A stretch of 64,000 bases of DNA, taken from Acetobacterium sp. KB-1 (lineage in GTDB: Bacteria > Bacillota > Clostridia > Eubacteriales > Eubacteriaceae). The notes beneath the pieces are model-generated. The model saw nothing but the letters and a program-made list of their open reading frames with translations. It was not told the origin of the DNA and made no database searches. This document shows, one piece after another, positions 41,652-52,229 of the stretch. The translations under genes and the position numbers were made by a program. Where the stretch lies: contig NZ_CP030040.1 in the NCBI RefSeq assembly GCF_003260995.1, forward strand, positions 1,205,773 through 1,269,772. The letters are read 5' to 3'. Within the stretch, counting starts at the first letter, position 1. Every line of letters starts with the position of its first letter.

Positions 41652-43517
41652 CTAGACATGCTCAATGTCAGTGTGAAGCGCGACCTCGTTGCTGATGGTC
41701 ATTAAATCACTAACAGCCAGCCGGTGAATATCATCCCGGCCATTGGTCCGGGCAAACGCCTTTAGTTCGTTGGCGGTGCCGGTGTAAAAATTTTTAAATT
41801 GGAGCAAGGCTTTTTCTTCGTTAAAGAGGCTCCGTAATACTTTATCCTGGGTGGCGATCCCGGCCGGACATTTGCCGGTATGACAAATCCGGGACTGCAA
41901 ACAGCCGATGGCAATCAGCGAGGCCGTCGCCAGAGCAATGACATCTGCCCCCAGGGCCAGCCCCTTGGCAATGTCCGAACTATCCCGAAACCCACCGGTA
42001 GCACAAAGGGTCACCTCACTGTTTAACTTATCTAAAAAGCGGCGAGCCCGGCGAATGGCAAAAATAGCTGGAATACCGACATTATCTTTGATAAATTTCG
42101 GGGTTGAACCGGTGGCACCACCGCGGCAATCAATGGTGATAAAATCCGGTTCGGCCATCAAAGCCATAGCCAGATCTTCTTCCAGATGACTGGTGGCAAT
42201 TTTAATACCAATCGGAACACCATCGGTTATTTCCCGGATCCGGGCGACCCGCTTAACCAGATCCCGAATCTCATCTATCCCGGCCAACCGTGCGGGCGCC
42301 ACCGCAGCTTCGCCTTTTTCAAGTTTTCTAATCCCGGCAATTTCCGATGTGATTTTTTCCTGGGGTAAATGGCCGCCCAGCCCGGGTTTAACCCCCTGGC
42401 CGATTTTTATTTCTACCGCATCCGCCTGTTTCATAATCGCTTCATCATAGGTAAACGCGGCGGTACCCTGTTCATAAATATAGTGTCTGGCGGCCTGGCG
42501 GGATTCCGGGAGCATGCCTCCTTCACCCGAACACATGGCGGTATCCACCAGGGTACTGCCTTTTGCCAAAGCAACCTTGGCTTCCTTAGATATAGCACCA
42601 TAGGACATATGGGAGACATAAAATGGCAGGGCCAGCGTCAATGGTTTTTTGGCATGCTTCCCGATAACCGTTGTCAGACTGACCGTCACCTCTTCATTTA
42701 AGGGCATCCGATGTAATTGGGTGCCCTTAAAAAGCAGGGTGTTAAAATCCGGAAAGGTCTTAAGCGTTCGCATCGCGGAGTTCTCACTTATGCCCGTTTC
42801 GGCCATCTTTTTAATCGTCGCATATTTGTTATTGAACCGCTCGCCCTCTTGATCCTGATTTTTTAGTTCCCCGACCATTCCCGGATCAACAAATTTTTCG
42901 TACCAATGCTGACCACTGCAGAAGGGTTTATTTTGGGAATGACCGCATCGGCATAAACTACAATGCTCTTTAGATTCGGGCTGTTCTGACTCCGGCGTAT
43001 CGCCCAGATCCAAAGAAATCCCGCCGCGTACATGGTAGGGTCCATCTTCATCTAGCTGAAGCGCTTCCACATCAGTAAAAGTATCCACCCGGACTCCGTC
43101 AATGGAATAGCTCAAGGCTCCGGAAGGACATTTTTTGATCGTTTCAATAATTAATTCTTTAACTTCGGCATCGGGATCAATCCAGGGTTCCACGCCCATC
43201 CGAAAAACTTTGGGCAACCCATCGGTACAGAAACCAGCATGAGAACAAATCCCCCGGTCATCATAAATGGTAATTTCCTGACCCACATAGGTATCCAATT
43301 GACGTGGTACCCGGTCCGGGCTTTTTTCGCCTGAAAAAGCAATTTTTCCATGGGTTCCATCACAAAATGGTTTTGTTTTTGACGCGCCACAACGACACAA
43401 AGCCACCGCCGGATCCGCCACCGTCACACTTCTGGTGGTGGATTCCTTGATCTCCGACAAACCAGTCACCACGTAGGGCCCGTCTTTTGATACCCGAATC
43501 AGCGTTTTTTTAACCAT
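41652..43517 (-). CDS. CDGSH/ferredoxin/glutamate-synthase-domain fusion protein
   Basis: A 621-residue composite. CDGSH motif 1 (CRCGASKTKPFCDGTH, about 41-56) and motif 2 (CRCGHSQNKPFCSGQH, about 188-203) each bind a 2Fe-2S cluster. Between them is a divergent mono-cluster ferredoxin-like segment (GICSHAGFC to KKCPSGALSY). The C-terminal about 380 residues are the FMN-binding glutamate synthase core (GltB-type TIM barrel): YGAISKEAK, IKIGQGVKPGLGGHLP, IDCRGGATGSTPKFI and the Cys-rich IGCLQSRICHTGKCPAGIAT, which binds a 3Fe-4S cluster. The amidotransferase domain is absent. It is likely an Fe-S/FMN oxidoreductase of unknown substrate. Confidence 0.85.
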   Translation of the reverse strand: MVKKTLIRVSKDGPYVVTGLSEIKESTTRSVTVADPAVALCRCGASKTKPFCDGTHGKIAFSGEKSPDRVPRQLDTYVGQEITIYDDRGICSHAGFCTDGLPKVFRMGVEPWIDPDAEVKELIIETIKKCPSGALSYSIDGVRVDTFTDVEALQLDEDGPYHVRGGISLDLGDTPESEQPESKEHCSLCRCGHSQNKPFCSGQHWYEKFVDPGMVGELKNQDQEGERFNNKYATIKKMAETGISENSAMRTLKTFPDFNTLLFKGTQLHRMPLNEEVTVSLTTVIGKHAKKPLTLALPFYVSHMSYGAISKEAKVALAKGSTLVDTAMCSGEGGMLPESRQAARHYIYEQGTAAFTYDEAIMKQADAVEIKIGQGVKPGLGGHLPQEKITSEIAGIRKLEKGEAAVAPARLAGIDEIRDLVKRVARIREITDGVPIGIKIATSHLEEDLAMALMAEPDFITIDCRGGATGSTPKFIKDNVGIPAIFAIRRARRFLDKLNSEVTLCATGGFRDSSDIAKGLALGADVIALATASLIAIGCLQSRICHTGKCPAGIATQDKVLRSLFNEEKALLQFKNFYTGTANELKAFARTNGRDDIHRLAVSDLMTISNEVALHTDIEHV

Positions 43518-43616
43518 CGTATAAATCCCCTCTCATTTTACCTTATGGGTTGATTTATACCCTAAAGTTGCGGGTTCACACAGTGTTACCCCAAGATTTC
43601 AGGTTAAATTCCAAAG

Positions 43617-43648
43617 AAAAAAGGCCTCTACTTCGTAAAGGTCTTTTA
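43617..43648 (-). terminator. Intrinsic terminator of pdxA gene
   Basis: Minus-strand AAAGACCTTTAC-loop-GTAGAGGCCTTT, then T-run; stem with two mismatches. Confidence 0.6.
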
Positions 43649-43771
43649 TTATTCTTCCTTATTAATTAGTTGAGTTGTTAATCATTTTGCCCTATGGACA
43701 TCAAAAAAAGTTCATGTTACTTTGTGCTATCTGAGGTTGCCAAAAAACAGAACGCTTGCCACGTGCCAACA

Positions 43772-44776
43772 TCACCACCTCTGATTAAATAAAGGCGCGT
43801 ATTCCACACCTAAACGAATCGCTTCAATCAGACTCACCGGACTGGCGATTCCCTTCCCGGCAATATCCAGCGCCGTCCCATGATCCACCGAGGTTCTTAG
43901 GAATGGCATGCCAAGTGTAATGGAAATCGTCTTTTCGAAATCGACCATTTTGGTAGCGATATGACCCTGATCGTGATAAAGTGATAAGACCGCATCGTAT
44001 TTGCCATTTAAAGCCAAGTAAAAGACACTGTCAGCTCCAATCGGTCCATCAACATTGATGCCTCTATTTCGGGCCTCTACTACCGCTGGCATCACCCCTT
44101 CCACCTCTTCCCGGCCGAATAGCCCGTGCTCGCCACTGTGAGGGTTAAGACCCGCAACAGCTATCCGGGGATTTTTCACTCCCAAAGTTTTTAGCGCTGC
44201 CACACTCTGATCAATAAAGGCCTCAATATTTTCCCTAGTTACCAGTTTACAAGCCTGCTGTAACGAAACATGACGGCTGAGAAAAAATACCCTAAGGTTA
44301 TGCACCTGAAACATCGTCAGCGGATTTTTAGTTTGAGTTAATGCACCCACCATTTCGGTATGGCCGATATAAGGGACCTTTGCCGCCTTTAGCGATTCCT
44401 TGTTAATGGCGGTAGTTGTCAGCACGTCCGTTTTTTTATCCAGACAAAGACGGGTCGCGACCTCGATGTATTCATAGGCGGCCTTTCCCGTCATCGCCTG
44501 CACGGCTCCCATTTTTAGCTTATTTAAGTAAATATTATCCAAATCAATAAGGTTAAGGACCCCGGGTGAAAAATTTCCATCCTGGGGATCGTTAATACAA
44601 TTGATTAAAAGTGTCACATCAGAAAACGCCAGGGCTTCTTTTAGCACCTTCTTATCCCCCACGATCACCAGGCGGGCCATGTTGCTAACCCGGTCATCTG
44701 CCATTGCTTTGACTGTAATTTCTGGTCCGATGCCGGCGGCATCTCCCATCGGAATTGCCAGTATTGGTTTAGTCAT
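43772..44776 (-). CDS. pdxA: PdxA-family 4-hydroxythreonine-4-phosphate dehydrogenase
   Basis: A 334-residue metal-dependent dehydrogenase/decarboxylase. IPMGDAAGIGPEI is the start motif, GHTEMVGALT the substrate region, AGLNPHSGEHGLFGREE and LYHDQGH the metal-binding His sites, and FLRTSVDHGTALDIAGKG the C-terminal signature. In pyridoxal phosphate synthesis it oxidises 4-phosphohydroxy-L-threonine. Firmicutes often use PdxST instead, so this may be a PdxA2-type enzyme acting on another phosphorylated acid. No other pdx gene is nearby. ATG 44776 follows AGGAGAA. Confidence 0.85.
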   Translation of the reverse strand: MTKPILAIPMGDAAGIGPEITVKAMADDRVSNMARLVIVGDKKVLKEALAFSDVTLLINCINDPQDGNFSPGVLNLIDLDNIYLNKLKMGAVQAMTGKAAYEYIEVATRLCLDKKTDVLTTTAINKESLKAAKVPYIGHTEMVGALTQTKNPLTMFQVHNLRVFFLSRHVSLQQACKLVTRENIEAFIDQSVAALKTLGVKNPRIAVAGLNPHSGEHGLFGREEVEGVMPAVVEARNRGINVDGPIGADSVFYLALNGKYDAVLSLYHDQGHIATKMVDFEKTISITLGMPFLRTSVDHGTALDIAGKGIASPVSLIEAIRLGVEYAPLFNQRW

Positions 44777-44856
44777 CTTATTCTCCTGATTAAATTATTT
44801 AATTACTAAACTAAGTAAAAAGTTAGTCTACTTGGTTTCTACTCGTTTTAGGCGTC

Positions 44857-47193
44857 CTATTTCATCTTTATAAAATAATCCTCCAGTTGATTAGTATCCA
44901 TTGGACGGCTGAAATAATAACCCTGGACGTGGTCACACTGATAGGTTTTTAAGCGATCAAACTGCTCTAATTCCTCAACGCCCTCGACAATTACATCCAT
45001 TTCAAGGGTGTGGGCCATTAAAATAATTGACTCCATCAGATGCTCATTCGATTTGTGTATCAGTAAATCGCGAGTAAAGGCCTGGTCGATTTTTAACGTA
45101 TCAATCGGCAGGTTCTTCAAATAGGCCAGCGACGAGTAGCCCGTTCCAAAATCGTCTAACGACATCTTAATACCAATTGCCTTGAGTCGATCAAATATCT
45201 TAATCGCCACTTCAAACGAATTGATAAACAAATTTTCAGTAATCTCCAGTTCCAAAAGATTCGGGGACAAACCGCTGCGCTTTAATGTCTCTTCGACCAT
45301 CGCCGGAAATTGCTCATTACTGATTTGAACCGGAGAAATGTTAACAGAGATAATCATATTTGATCCCGTCACTCTGTTTAAATCCACCATTTTCTTGCAG
45401 GCCGTTTCCATCACCCATGCTCCAATCGGAACGATCAGTCCCGTTGATTCAGCTATATGGATAAATTCAAGCGGCGATATTTTCCCCAATTGCGGATGTT
45501 CCCAACGGATTAGAGCTTCAAATCCCCGAATTAATCCTGTTCTTACATCAATTTGAGGTTGATAATGAAGGTAGAACTCTTCATTCTTAATCGCCGAACG
45601 CAACGAGTTTTCTAAGGTCATACTTCTAATCAAATTCATTTTCATGCTGCTTTCAAAAAAAGCATATTGGGATTTACCCCGTTGCTTAGCCATATCGGCC
45701 GCAGCATGAGCATATTGAAGAAGCTCTTCCACTGTTTGCGCATCATCAGGATAGAGTGTAATTCCGACATGAAAATGCACATAAACATTATTTTCGTTTA
45801 CGCTGATGCCTTGATTAAATGCCTGTCGCAGTTCTTCAATTTCAATTAGCACATCACTCGGATCTTCTAACTCCTTTATTACCCGGATAAAATTGGAGCC
45901 CGTGATTCTAGCCATAAATCCATTTGTCAACTTCATATTCAGAATCCGTTCGCCCATTATTTTGAGGAGTTGATCTCCAAACGACGGTCCATAGGTATCA
46001 TTGATTCGTTTAAAGTTTTCAATATCATAACAGATTACCGCAATTTTTTTTCTATTCGTCATAATAAGCTGATTTAATTGTTCCGTCAGATAAACAGCAT
46101 TGGGCAGTTGCGTTTGAGGGTCATAATAAGCCAGAGTTTTTAACGCTTCATCCCGCTCTTTGATCGATATCACCATTTCATTAAAATTCTCAGTCAGGGT
46201 GTTAAATTCATCAAAACGATTATCTTCATCAATCCGGTGATAATCCCCTGCGGCAGTTTCTCTGGTTTGCTTATTGAGTTCATAAAAAGAGTGGCTAATG
46301 TCTTTAAAAACATAGTTGGAAACAAACCTTGAAAACACGATCAATAAACAAACAAATAAAAGTACAATCCATAAGAGCGGTCTAAATGCAATCAGAATCG
46401 AATCATAGGCTTGGTAAACAAAAACATGCCAATCGCCATTTGTTACATCAGCATGACTAACCACAGTTCTTTGGCCGTCGTAAATGGCTGTAATGATTTG
46501 ACGCTCTGGTTCCTGATGAATGGTATCAAAGTGACCTTCAATTTCGCGTTGATAAACCTTAGCCATATCTTTATTTGAGATAAAAACACCATTGCCATCG
46601 GTAACCGCCACAGTCACCTGATCACCAAAGGTCTGACTAAGATTAAGCGAAAGCAAACTGATCTCCTTTAGATTCAAATAGGCCACCAGGACTCCATCGC
46701 GATGAGGGATGGCAATTGTGATCGTCGGCTGTCCTGTTTGTTGAGAGATAAAAGTTTTTGATAGCGTCGGCTGCTGGCTGGCTTTTGTTTCAGAAAAAAA
46801 ATCCTGACTGGCTCGGTTCGCGCCCTGGATATTGTTGTTTTCCGGAACAACCGTAGTTACAAACCCGTTTGCATCAAGCAGTTCAAATCCTTCGATGATA
46901 TTAGCACTCTCGGTCACGGTGTTTAAATAGACCCGGATGTCCTCCTCATCCTTAAGAGCGCCGCCATCAAGTAACTCACTCAACTGTGTTAGTATCAGAA
47001 AGGACTCATTAAGAAAATCTGCCATGCGATGCGCAATGGTGGTAGCGATGAGGGTGTTTTTTTCTTGAATATCTTTGACCGCAACATTAAGAATCAATGG
47101 CGCTATTAACAACACCACTAGAATCAGGGGTATGGCAATGGAAAGCATGTTATTAACCTGGATGAAATTTTTCAGCTTTTTTATCCTTTTCAT
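44857..47193 (-). CDS. Cache/HAMP/GGDEF(degenerate)/EAL c-di-GMP phosphodiesterase
   Basis: A 778-residue membrane sensor. It has an N-terminal helix, extracytoplasmic dCache domain (about 40-280), second helix (about 283-305), HAMP-like linker, GGDEF-fold domain (about 365-520) and EAL domain (about 530-775). The GGDEF active site is replaced by GSNFI, so cyclase activity should be lost. The EAL residues are present (EALIRWEHP, NISPVQ, LEITEN, DDFGTGYSS and VEGVEE), so c-di-GMP hydrolysis is likely. The gene starts 3 nt after a ligand-binding lipoprotein gene that is disrupted by a tandem repeat, suggesting the two formed one sensory unit. Confidence 0.88.
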   Translation of the reverse strand: MKRIKKLKNFIQVNNMLSIAIPLILVVLLIAPLILNVAVKDIQEKNTLIATTIAHRMADFLNESFLILTQLSELLDGGALKDEEDIRVYLNTVTESANIIEGFELLDANGFVTTVVPENNNIQGANRASQDFFSETKASQQPTLSKTFISQQTGQPTITIAIPHRDGVLVAYLNLKEISLLSLNLSQTFGDQVTVAVTDGNGVFISNKDMAKVYQREIEGHFDTIHQEPERQIITAIYDGQRTVVSHADVTNGDWHVFVYQAYDSILIAFRPLLWIVLLFVCLLIVFSRFVSNYVFKDISHSFYELNKQTRETAAGDYHRIDEDNRFDEFNTLTENFNEMVISIKERDEALKTLAYYDPQTQLPNAVYLTEQLNQLIMTNRKKIAVICYDIENFKRINDTYGPSFGDQLLKIMGERILNMKLTNGFMARITGSNFIRVIKELEDPSDVLIEIEELRQAFNQGISVNENNVYVHFHVGITLYPDDAQTVEELLQYAHAAADMAKQRGKSQYAFFESSMKMNLIRSMTLENSLRSAIKNEEFYLHYQPQIDVRTGLIRGFEALIRWEHPQLGKISPLEFIHIAESTGLIVPIGAWVMETACKKMVDLNRVTGSNMIISVNISPVQISNEQFPAMVEETLKRSGLSPNLLELEITENLFINSFEVAIKIFDRLKAIGIKMSLDDFGTGYSSLAYLKNLPIDTLKIDQAFTRDLLIHKSNEHLMESIILMAHTLEMDVIVEGVEELEQFDRLKTYQCDHVQGYYFSRPMDTNQLEDYFIKMK

Positions 47194-47196
47194 TGT

Positions 47197-48385
47197 CTAA
47201 TCCACCTTTTTAAATTGACCATCCTGAATGATATAGTGGTACAGCGTTCGGCTGGCATCTCCGTATTGATCAATAATGATCTTATCCTGAAGCCCCTGGT
47301 GGGTTTCTTTTTTTATAATGGCCGCCTTGATGGTTTCCGGTTCCAGACTCTTTTCCGTCTCCATCGCGTCAAATAAAATCATCGCAGCTTCGTAAGCATA
47401 GATGGCGGCAAAAGTTGGCTCGGCACCGTATTTTTTAAGATAGGATTCCCTAAAATTAAGGTACGCCGGGTTTTGCGAGTCCGTATCGAGTAAACTGGGA
47501 ATGTAAACCCCTTCGACCGAATTACCGCCTTGTAAAATCAGATCATTATTCATGGCCCAAAGGGATAAATAAATGGGCACCTGTTTCCCAGCTTTGTAAA
47601 ACTGTTGACTAAACATGGCAGAATCAAAACTTGAGCCCAAAATTAAAATGGTGTCGGGGTTCGAATTTAAAACCCGTTTGGATATTTCCAGATATTCCGG
47701 GCTCGATCCGGATTGAAAGGATTCTTCATAAATAATGCGACCACCATTTTTTACCAAATCTGCGGCAATCAAATCCTTGATGGTTCCTGTGTAAGCTTTA
47801 TTTTGTCCTTGATGGTTCCTGTGTAAGCTTTATTTTGTCCTTGATGGTTCCTGTGTAAGCTTTATTTTGAGATTCATAGATAACGGCAATCTGCTTTCCA
47901 CCATTTTCAAGGATGTTTTCAACTAAAAATTTTGCTTCAACATCATTGGAAGAGACGACGCTGATAAAGTGATCGTCCTGATCTACCAGCTCATAAGAAC
48001 TCATCGTCGGACTAATCATTAATAAATTATTCTCGTTGACAAAGGGCAGACTCAATTTAGCCATATTACTGGTCATATGACCGATGATAAATGAAACGCC
48101 CTCATCATAAAGTTCCTGATCAACGGCAAGGGCGGTTTCTTGATTGTTCTGATCATCTTTAATCCGAACTTCTACCAGTCGGCCGTTAACCCCACCGCCA
48201 GCATTAATTTCTTCTACCGCCATCATTAAAGCGTTGCGCCCGTTTACTCCCATTTCCGAGGCACTCCCCGTAAGCCCTGCCGAAAAACCAATGATCAGAG
48301 GTTGTTGATGTGAGCAGGACGAAAAAATCAGAGCCCCTATAAAAAAAACGATTAGCCATGAGTGTTTTTTATTGTTTTTCATCAT
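47197..48385 (-). pseudogene. Branched-chain-amino-acid-type binding lipoprotein, frameshifted by tandem repeat
   Basis: Two frames make one Peripla_BP_6 (LivJ-type) lipoprotein. The 5' part (48385-47798) has a signal peptide with lipobox FSSC and LIIGFSAGLTGSASEMG. The 3' part (47772-47197) has the second lobe, including PIYLSLWAMNND. They are separated by three perfect 32-bp repeats (47774-47869). With one copy the frame would read through as SQNKAYTGTIKDLIAADLVK; two extra copies add 64 bp, a shift of one base. ATG 48385 follows GGAGGAG. It would sense a ligand for the GGDEF/EAL protein 3 nt downstream. Loss or gain of one copy could restore or break the frame, so it may be a phase-variable gene rather than a dead one. 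Confidence 0.82.
47774..47869. repeat. Three perfect 32-bp tandem repeats
   Basis: Copies at 47774-47805, 47806-47837 and 47838-47869 are identical and directly abut. Unit length is not a multiple of three. The repeat begins TCCTTGATGG and ends TTTATTTTG. Confidence 0.97.
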
Positions 48386-48745
48386 AGACTCCTCCATTTT
48401 GGGATTAAATAATACCGCCACCGTCCGTAAAACAACTCATAAATGATATACCCGCATTTAAAACCTGCAAACTTACGATCATCAACAAACTGATTGACGT
48501 CTGCTCTTGCCACTAAAATTTCCCATTCGCTTTTTTTCAGACTTTAATCATTAGTTTATTGTTATATGTTTAAATTCAGAGCATAAGGGTAATAATCTTA
48601 AACATAGTGGATCATTAATCCCTTGCTTAATAGTGCTGCTTTATATAAACTATATCAAAGTACGATCCTGCAAACAACTTAATTCTATGTTAAACGATTA
48701 ATATTCTTAAAGCTGCTTGCAAATGATAATAAAAGGAGATATATA
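48386..48745. other. Intergenic region between divergent sensory genes
   Basis: About 360 bp, AT-rich, presumably with both promoters. No convincing sigma-A or sigma-28 site picked out, no hairpin and no further gene. Confidence 0.45.
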
Positions 48746-51700
48746 ATGAATAAGAAAAAAGGGTTACTTGCCAAGATGTTGTTATCAATTGGACTACCAG
48801 TTGCTATTATTTTTGCTGTTGTTTCAGGCATATCGCTCTATATTGTGAACCAGGCCATCACCAGAGTTACCGTTGATGAATTATCATCCCGCTCTCAGGC
48901 GGTTTCAAACGAGATAGACAGTTACTTTACAAGCTATCTGGTAACAGCCAACCAACTATCCACCAATCCTGAGATTCGCAACTTTTTTGAACAGGTTACA
49001 CCGGGAATTGGCATCACCTCAACGACTAATTTTCCTGAGGTCAAACAGGCCCTGGATAATGTGGTTGCTACCGATCCGGAAAACATCCAGGTAGCCTGGA
49101 TTGCCGATGTGGATTCCAGTCAATTTACCCAATCCGACGGTGCTTCATCTGACGGAACCTACGACATTAATACACGCCCCTGGTTTCAGGAATTAGTGGC
49201 CAAAAAAGAAGTTTTTATATCGGAACCCTATTTAGATGTTGTCACCAATCAGATTATTGTGAGTGTCGTTGCCCCAGTTTTTAAGCTGGGCACCCAGGAC
49301 CTTGTCGGGGCAACCTGTGTCGATGTATCAATAGATCGCATCAAAGAAATCATTGCTGAGAATAAGATCGGCGAAACTGGATTCTTTGTCGTTTCAACCA
49401 ACAGCGGTATGGTCTTTGATCATCCCAACCCGGATTTTAACAACGGCCCTCTAAGCGATACTGATCTTTCCCAAAACATCATCGCCGCACTGACTAGTAA
49501 AACCGCTGGCCCGATTTCTTATTCATCTGCCGGCACTGAAAGCCAGGGCTATGTTACCGAGATCGGTGATACCGGTTGGGTTCTGGCCACCGGACTGCCC
49601 CAGACAGAGTTCAACAAATCCTTTGCCACCATTCAGACCACAATGCTGGTTATTTTCGCTTTAGGCCTTTTGGTCACCGTCGGACTCATCATCATTTCCA
49701 CCCGTAGCTTTATCCGGCCGATTACCAAGCTGGGCGAAGCTGCTGACCGTCTGGCGCTGGGCTCCGTTGATATTGACTACACCATGGCTGACAATGCCAG
49801 ATCTGATGAAATCGGTGAACTGACAAAATCTTTTGTCAATATGGCCGAAAATATTCGGGACCAGGCCGAAGTCGCCCAGAATATCGCCTTGGGTGATTTA
49901 AACATTGATATTTTACCCAAGTCAGAAAATGATGTCCTGGGCAATAGTATGGTTTCAATTAAGAGCGCCATTGGCGATTTAGTCGCAGACACCATCATGC
50001 TTTCTGATTCAGCCATACGGGGCGATTTCACCAAACGGGCTGAGGCCGCTAAACATGCCGGAGAGTATGGCAAGGTTATTTCTGGTGTCAATCAGACTTT
50101 AGACACCGTAGTCGACAACATGTTCTGGTATGAAGCCATTATTGACGGCATCCCCTTCCCGGTTCACGTGACCGACATGGACATGAAATGGACCTTTATG
50201 AATCGCGCTTTTGAAGATCTGATGATCAAAAACGGCGTCATTAAAGATCGGAGTTCTGCTTGCGGCATGGATTGCTACAATGCCGGCGCCAGCATTTGTC
50301 AGACTGAAGGCTGTGGCATCCGTCGACTGGTGGATCAGGGCCTGGCAGACTCATATTTTGAATGGGTTGGACGAAACAATAAGCAAGATACCGCTTATCT
50401 CAAAAATAAAAAGGGCGAAAACATTGGTTTTGTCGAAATTGTTACCGATTTAACCCCAATTATCCGAGTCAGTGATTATACCAATGCTGAAGTGACCCGC
50501 TTGGGTGATAACCTGATGCGACTGGCCCAGGGAAATCTTGACTTTGATATGAGCATCAGCGAAGCAGATGAATATACCGTTGACGTCAGCGTCCAGTTCA
50601 ACGAAATTAGTAACAGTTTGACCGCGGTAAAAACCTCGATTGGTGATATGATTGGTGGTGCTGCCATGATCACCAATGCCGTGATTGATGGTAATCTCCA
50701 GACCCGGGCCGATGCCAGCAAATTTAGTGGTGCCTGGGAAGAACTCGTCGGTGGTATGAATGCCATTCTCGATGAAATCAACAAGCCTCTGAGTGAGGTT
50801 CTGGTCGTAATGGATGCCATCTTAAACGGAAATCTTCAGGCCCGTATTACTGGCGACTATAAGGGTGATGTCGATGTACTAAAACAAACAGTCAACACTA
50901 CCGCCACCCGTTTGAATTCGGTCGTCAGCGAAATTACTGAAAAAATCGAGCAATTATCTCAGGGCAACCTGGATATTGACCATGCCCGTGCCTTCCGGGG
51001 TGATTTTATCACCATCTCCAATGCCATTAATGTGATTATCGATTCCTTAAACGATGTGATGGGCGAAATTAATGTGGCTGCCGAACAGGTTGCCTCCGGC
51101 TCAGATCAGGTATCTGCTGGAAGTCAGTCGCTGGCCCAGGGTTCCACCGAGCAAGCCAGCTCGGTTCAGGAATTAACCGCCTCCATTGCAGAAATTGCTG
51201 ATCAGACCAAAAACAATGCCGTGGATGCTAATAAAGCGAAAGAATTAGCTGATACGGTTAAAGGACATGCTGCCAATGGCAATGCTCAAATGGCAAACAT
51301 GCAAACTTCCATGGTCTCCATTAACCAGTCATCCAATGATATTTCCAAAATTATTAAGGTGATTGACGACATTGCCTTCCAGACAAATATTCTGGCCCTC
51401 AATGCCGCAGTGGAAGCAGCCCGAGCCGGTCAACATGGTAAGGGATTTGCTGTTGTTGCTGAGGAAGTGCGTAGCCTGGCGGCCCGAAGTGCCGAAGCTG
51501 CTAAAGAGACGACTGTTTTAATTGAAGGCTCCATCGACAATGTTCAGGAAGGGACAAAAATAGCGGATGATACAGCCGCCGCTCTGGATGACATTGTCGC
51601 CGGCATCGAAAAGGTTACAACGCTGATTGGAAATATCGCCGATGCCTCCAACGAACAGGCATCTGGTATTGCTCAAATTGATACCGGCGTGGAACAGGTA

Positions 51701-51925
51701 GCTCATGTGATTCAACAAAATTCTGCCACGGCAGAAGAAAGCGCCGCCGCCAGCGAAGAGCTTTCCGGACAAGCCGAACTGCTTAAACAACTGGTTGATA
51801 CTTTTAAACTCAGAAACAAATCAAATACTACTACAGTAGTTGCCGCCCCCCCAGCTGAAACGATAGAAAAAACGGCGCCAGAACCAAGTATTGATCTGGG
51901 TGATATGGACATGGATAAATACTAA
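48746..51925 (+). CDS. Methyl-accepting chemotaxis protein with dCache and Cys-PAS domains
   Basis: A 1059-residue receptor. It has an N-terminal helix (about 12-32), periplasmic dCache (about 35-290), second helix (about 297-317), HAMP and repeated HAMP-like helices. A PAS domain (about 458-580) carries the cysteine pattern [19 protein letters not shown]. Further linkers precede the signalling domain (from about 770), whose tip reads [20 protein letters not shown]. It controls CheA through CheW. The C-terminus is a flexible linker ending [10 protein letters not shown], similar to the DKY end of the second receptor. GGAGAT lies before ATG 48746. The ligand is unknown. Confidence 0.92.
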   Translation: MNKKKGLLAKMLLSIGLPVAIIFAVVSGISLYIVNQAITRVTVDELSSRSQAVSNEIDSYFTSYLVTANQLSTNPEIRNFFEQVTPGIGITSTTNFPEVKQALDNVVATDPENIQVAWIADVDSSQFTQSDGASSDGTYDINTRPWFQELVAKKEVFISEPYLDVVTNQIIVSVVAPVFKLGTQDLVGATCVDVSIDRIKEIIAENKIGETGFFVVSTNSGMVFDHPNPDFNNGPLSDTDLSQNIIAALTSKTAGPISYSSAGTESQGYVTEIGDTGWVLATGLPQTEFNKSFATIQTTMLVIFALGLLVTVGLIIISTRSFIRPITKLGEAADRLALGSVDIDYTMADNARSDEIGELTKSFVNMAENIRDQAEVAQNIALGDLNIDILPKSENDVLGNSMVSIKSAIGDLVADTIMLSDSAIRGDFTKRAEAAKHAGEYGKVISGVNQTLDTVVDNMFWYEAIIDGIPFPVHVTDMDMKWTFMNRAFEDLMIKNGVIKDRSSACGMDCYNAGASICQTEGCGIRRLVDQGLADSYFEWVGRNNKQDTAYLKNKKGENIGFVEIVTDLTPIIRVSDYTNAEVTRLGDNLMRLAQGNLDFDMSISEADEYTVDVSVQFNEISNSLTAVKTSIGDMIGGAAMITNAVIDGNLQTRADASKFSGAWEELVGGMNAILDEINKPLSEVLVVMDAILNGNLQARITGDYKGDVDVLKQTVNTTATRLNSVVSEITEKIEQLSQGNLDIDHARAFRGDFITISNAINVIIDSLNDVMGEINVAAEQVASGSDQVSAGSQSLAQGSTEQASSVQELTASIAEIADQTKNNAVDANKAKELADTVKGHAANGNAQMANMQTSMVSINQSSNDISKIIKVIDDIAFQTNILALNAAVEAARAGQHGKGFAVVAEEVRSLAARSAEAAKETTVLIEGSIDNVQEGTKIADDTAAALDDIVAGIEKVTTLIGNIADASNEQASGIAQIDTGVEQVAHVIQQNSATAEESAAASEELSGQAELLKQLVDTFKLRNKSNTTTVVAAPPAETIEKTAPEPSIDLGDMDMDKY

Positions 51926-51944
51926 TCTTTATCCGCTTATTTAA

Positions 51945-51972
51945 CATACTGGCGCTTATAAGCACCAGTATG
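51945..51972 (+). terminator. Hairpin after first chemoreceptor gene
   Basis: CATACTGG and CCAGTATG arms enclose GCTTATAAGC, itself palindromic; no T-run follows, so termination may be weak. Confidence 0.5.
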
Positions 51973-52060
51973 TTGGCATGTACAAGCGATCTGATTCCGG
52001 TATTGAAGATTCAAATAAAGCTTTAGCCTGATACTATCAGAATATTGTCAGTCTTTTCGC

Positions 52061-52088
52061 TAATCTTAGTTTCTCACTATGTCGATAT
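52061..52088 (+). promoter_or_regulatory. Possible sigma-28-type promoter for second chemoreceptor
   Basis: TAAT, 16-bp spacer, GTCGATAT resembles the motility sigma factor pattern (TAAA-N15-GCCGATAT) but with two differences. Confidence 0.3.
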
Positions 52089-52229
52089 CTTAACTAAGAT
52101 AATAATAAGACCAGGACAACGGCCGCTCTTAATTGTTATGAAAGATTCTATTAACCAACAAGATCTATCGATATTTTATCAAAATATACCTCGCATCATC
52201 ACTCGCAGTATTTAGAAAGGAGCATCATC

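Noticed and set aside
47774-47869. CRISPR-like direct repeats
   Set aside because: The three 32-bp copies abut with no spacers and lie inside a coding gene.
47197-48421. Frameshift in the binding-protein gene as a simple sequencing error
   Set aside because: The break coincides exactly with two additional perfect 32-bp copies, which is a genuine kind of mutation, although collapse or expansion in assembly cannot be excluded.
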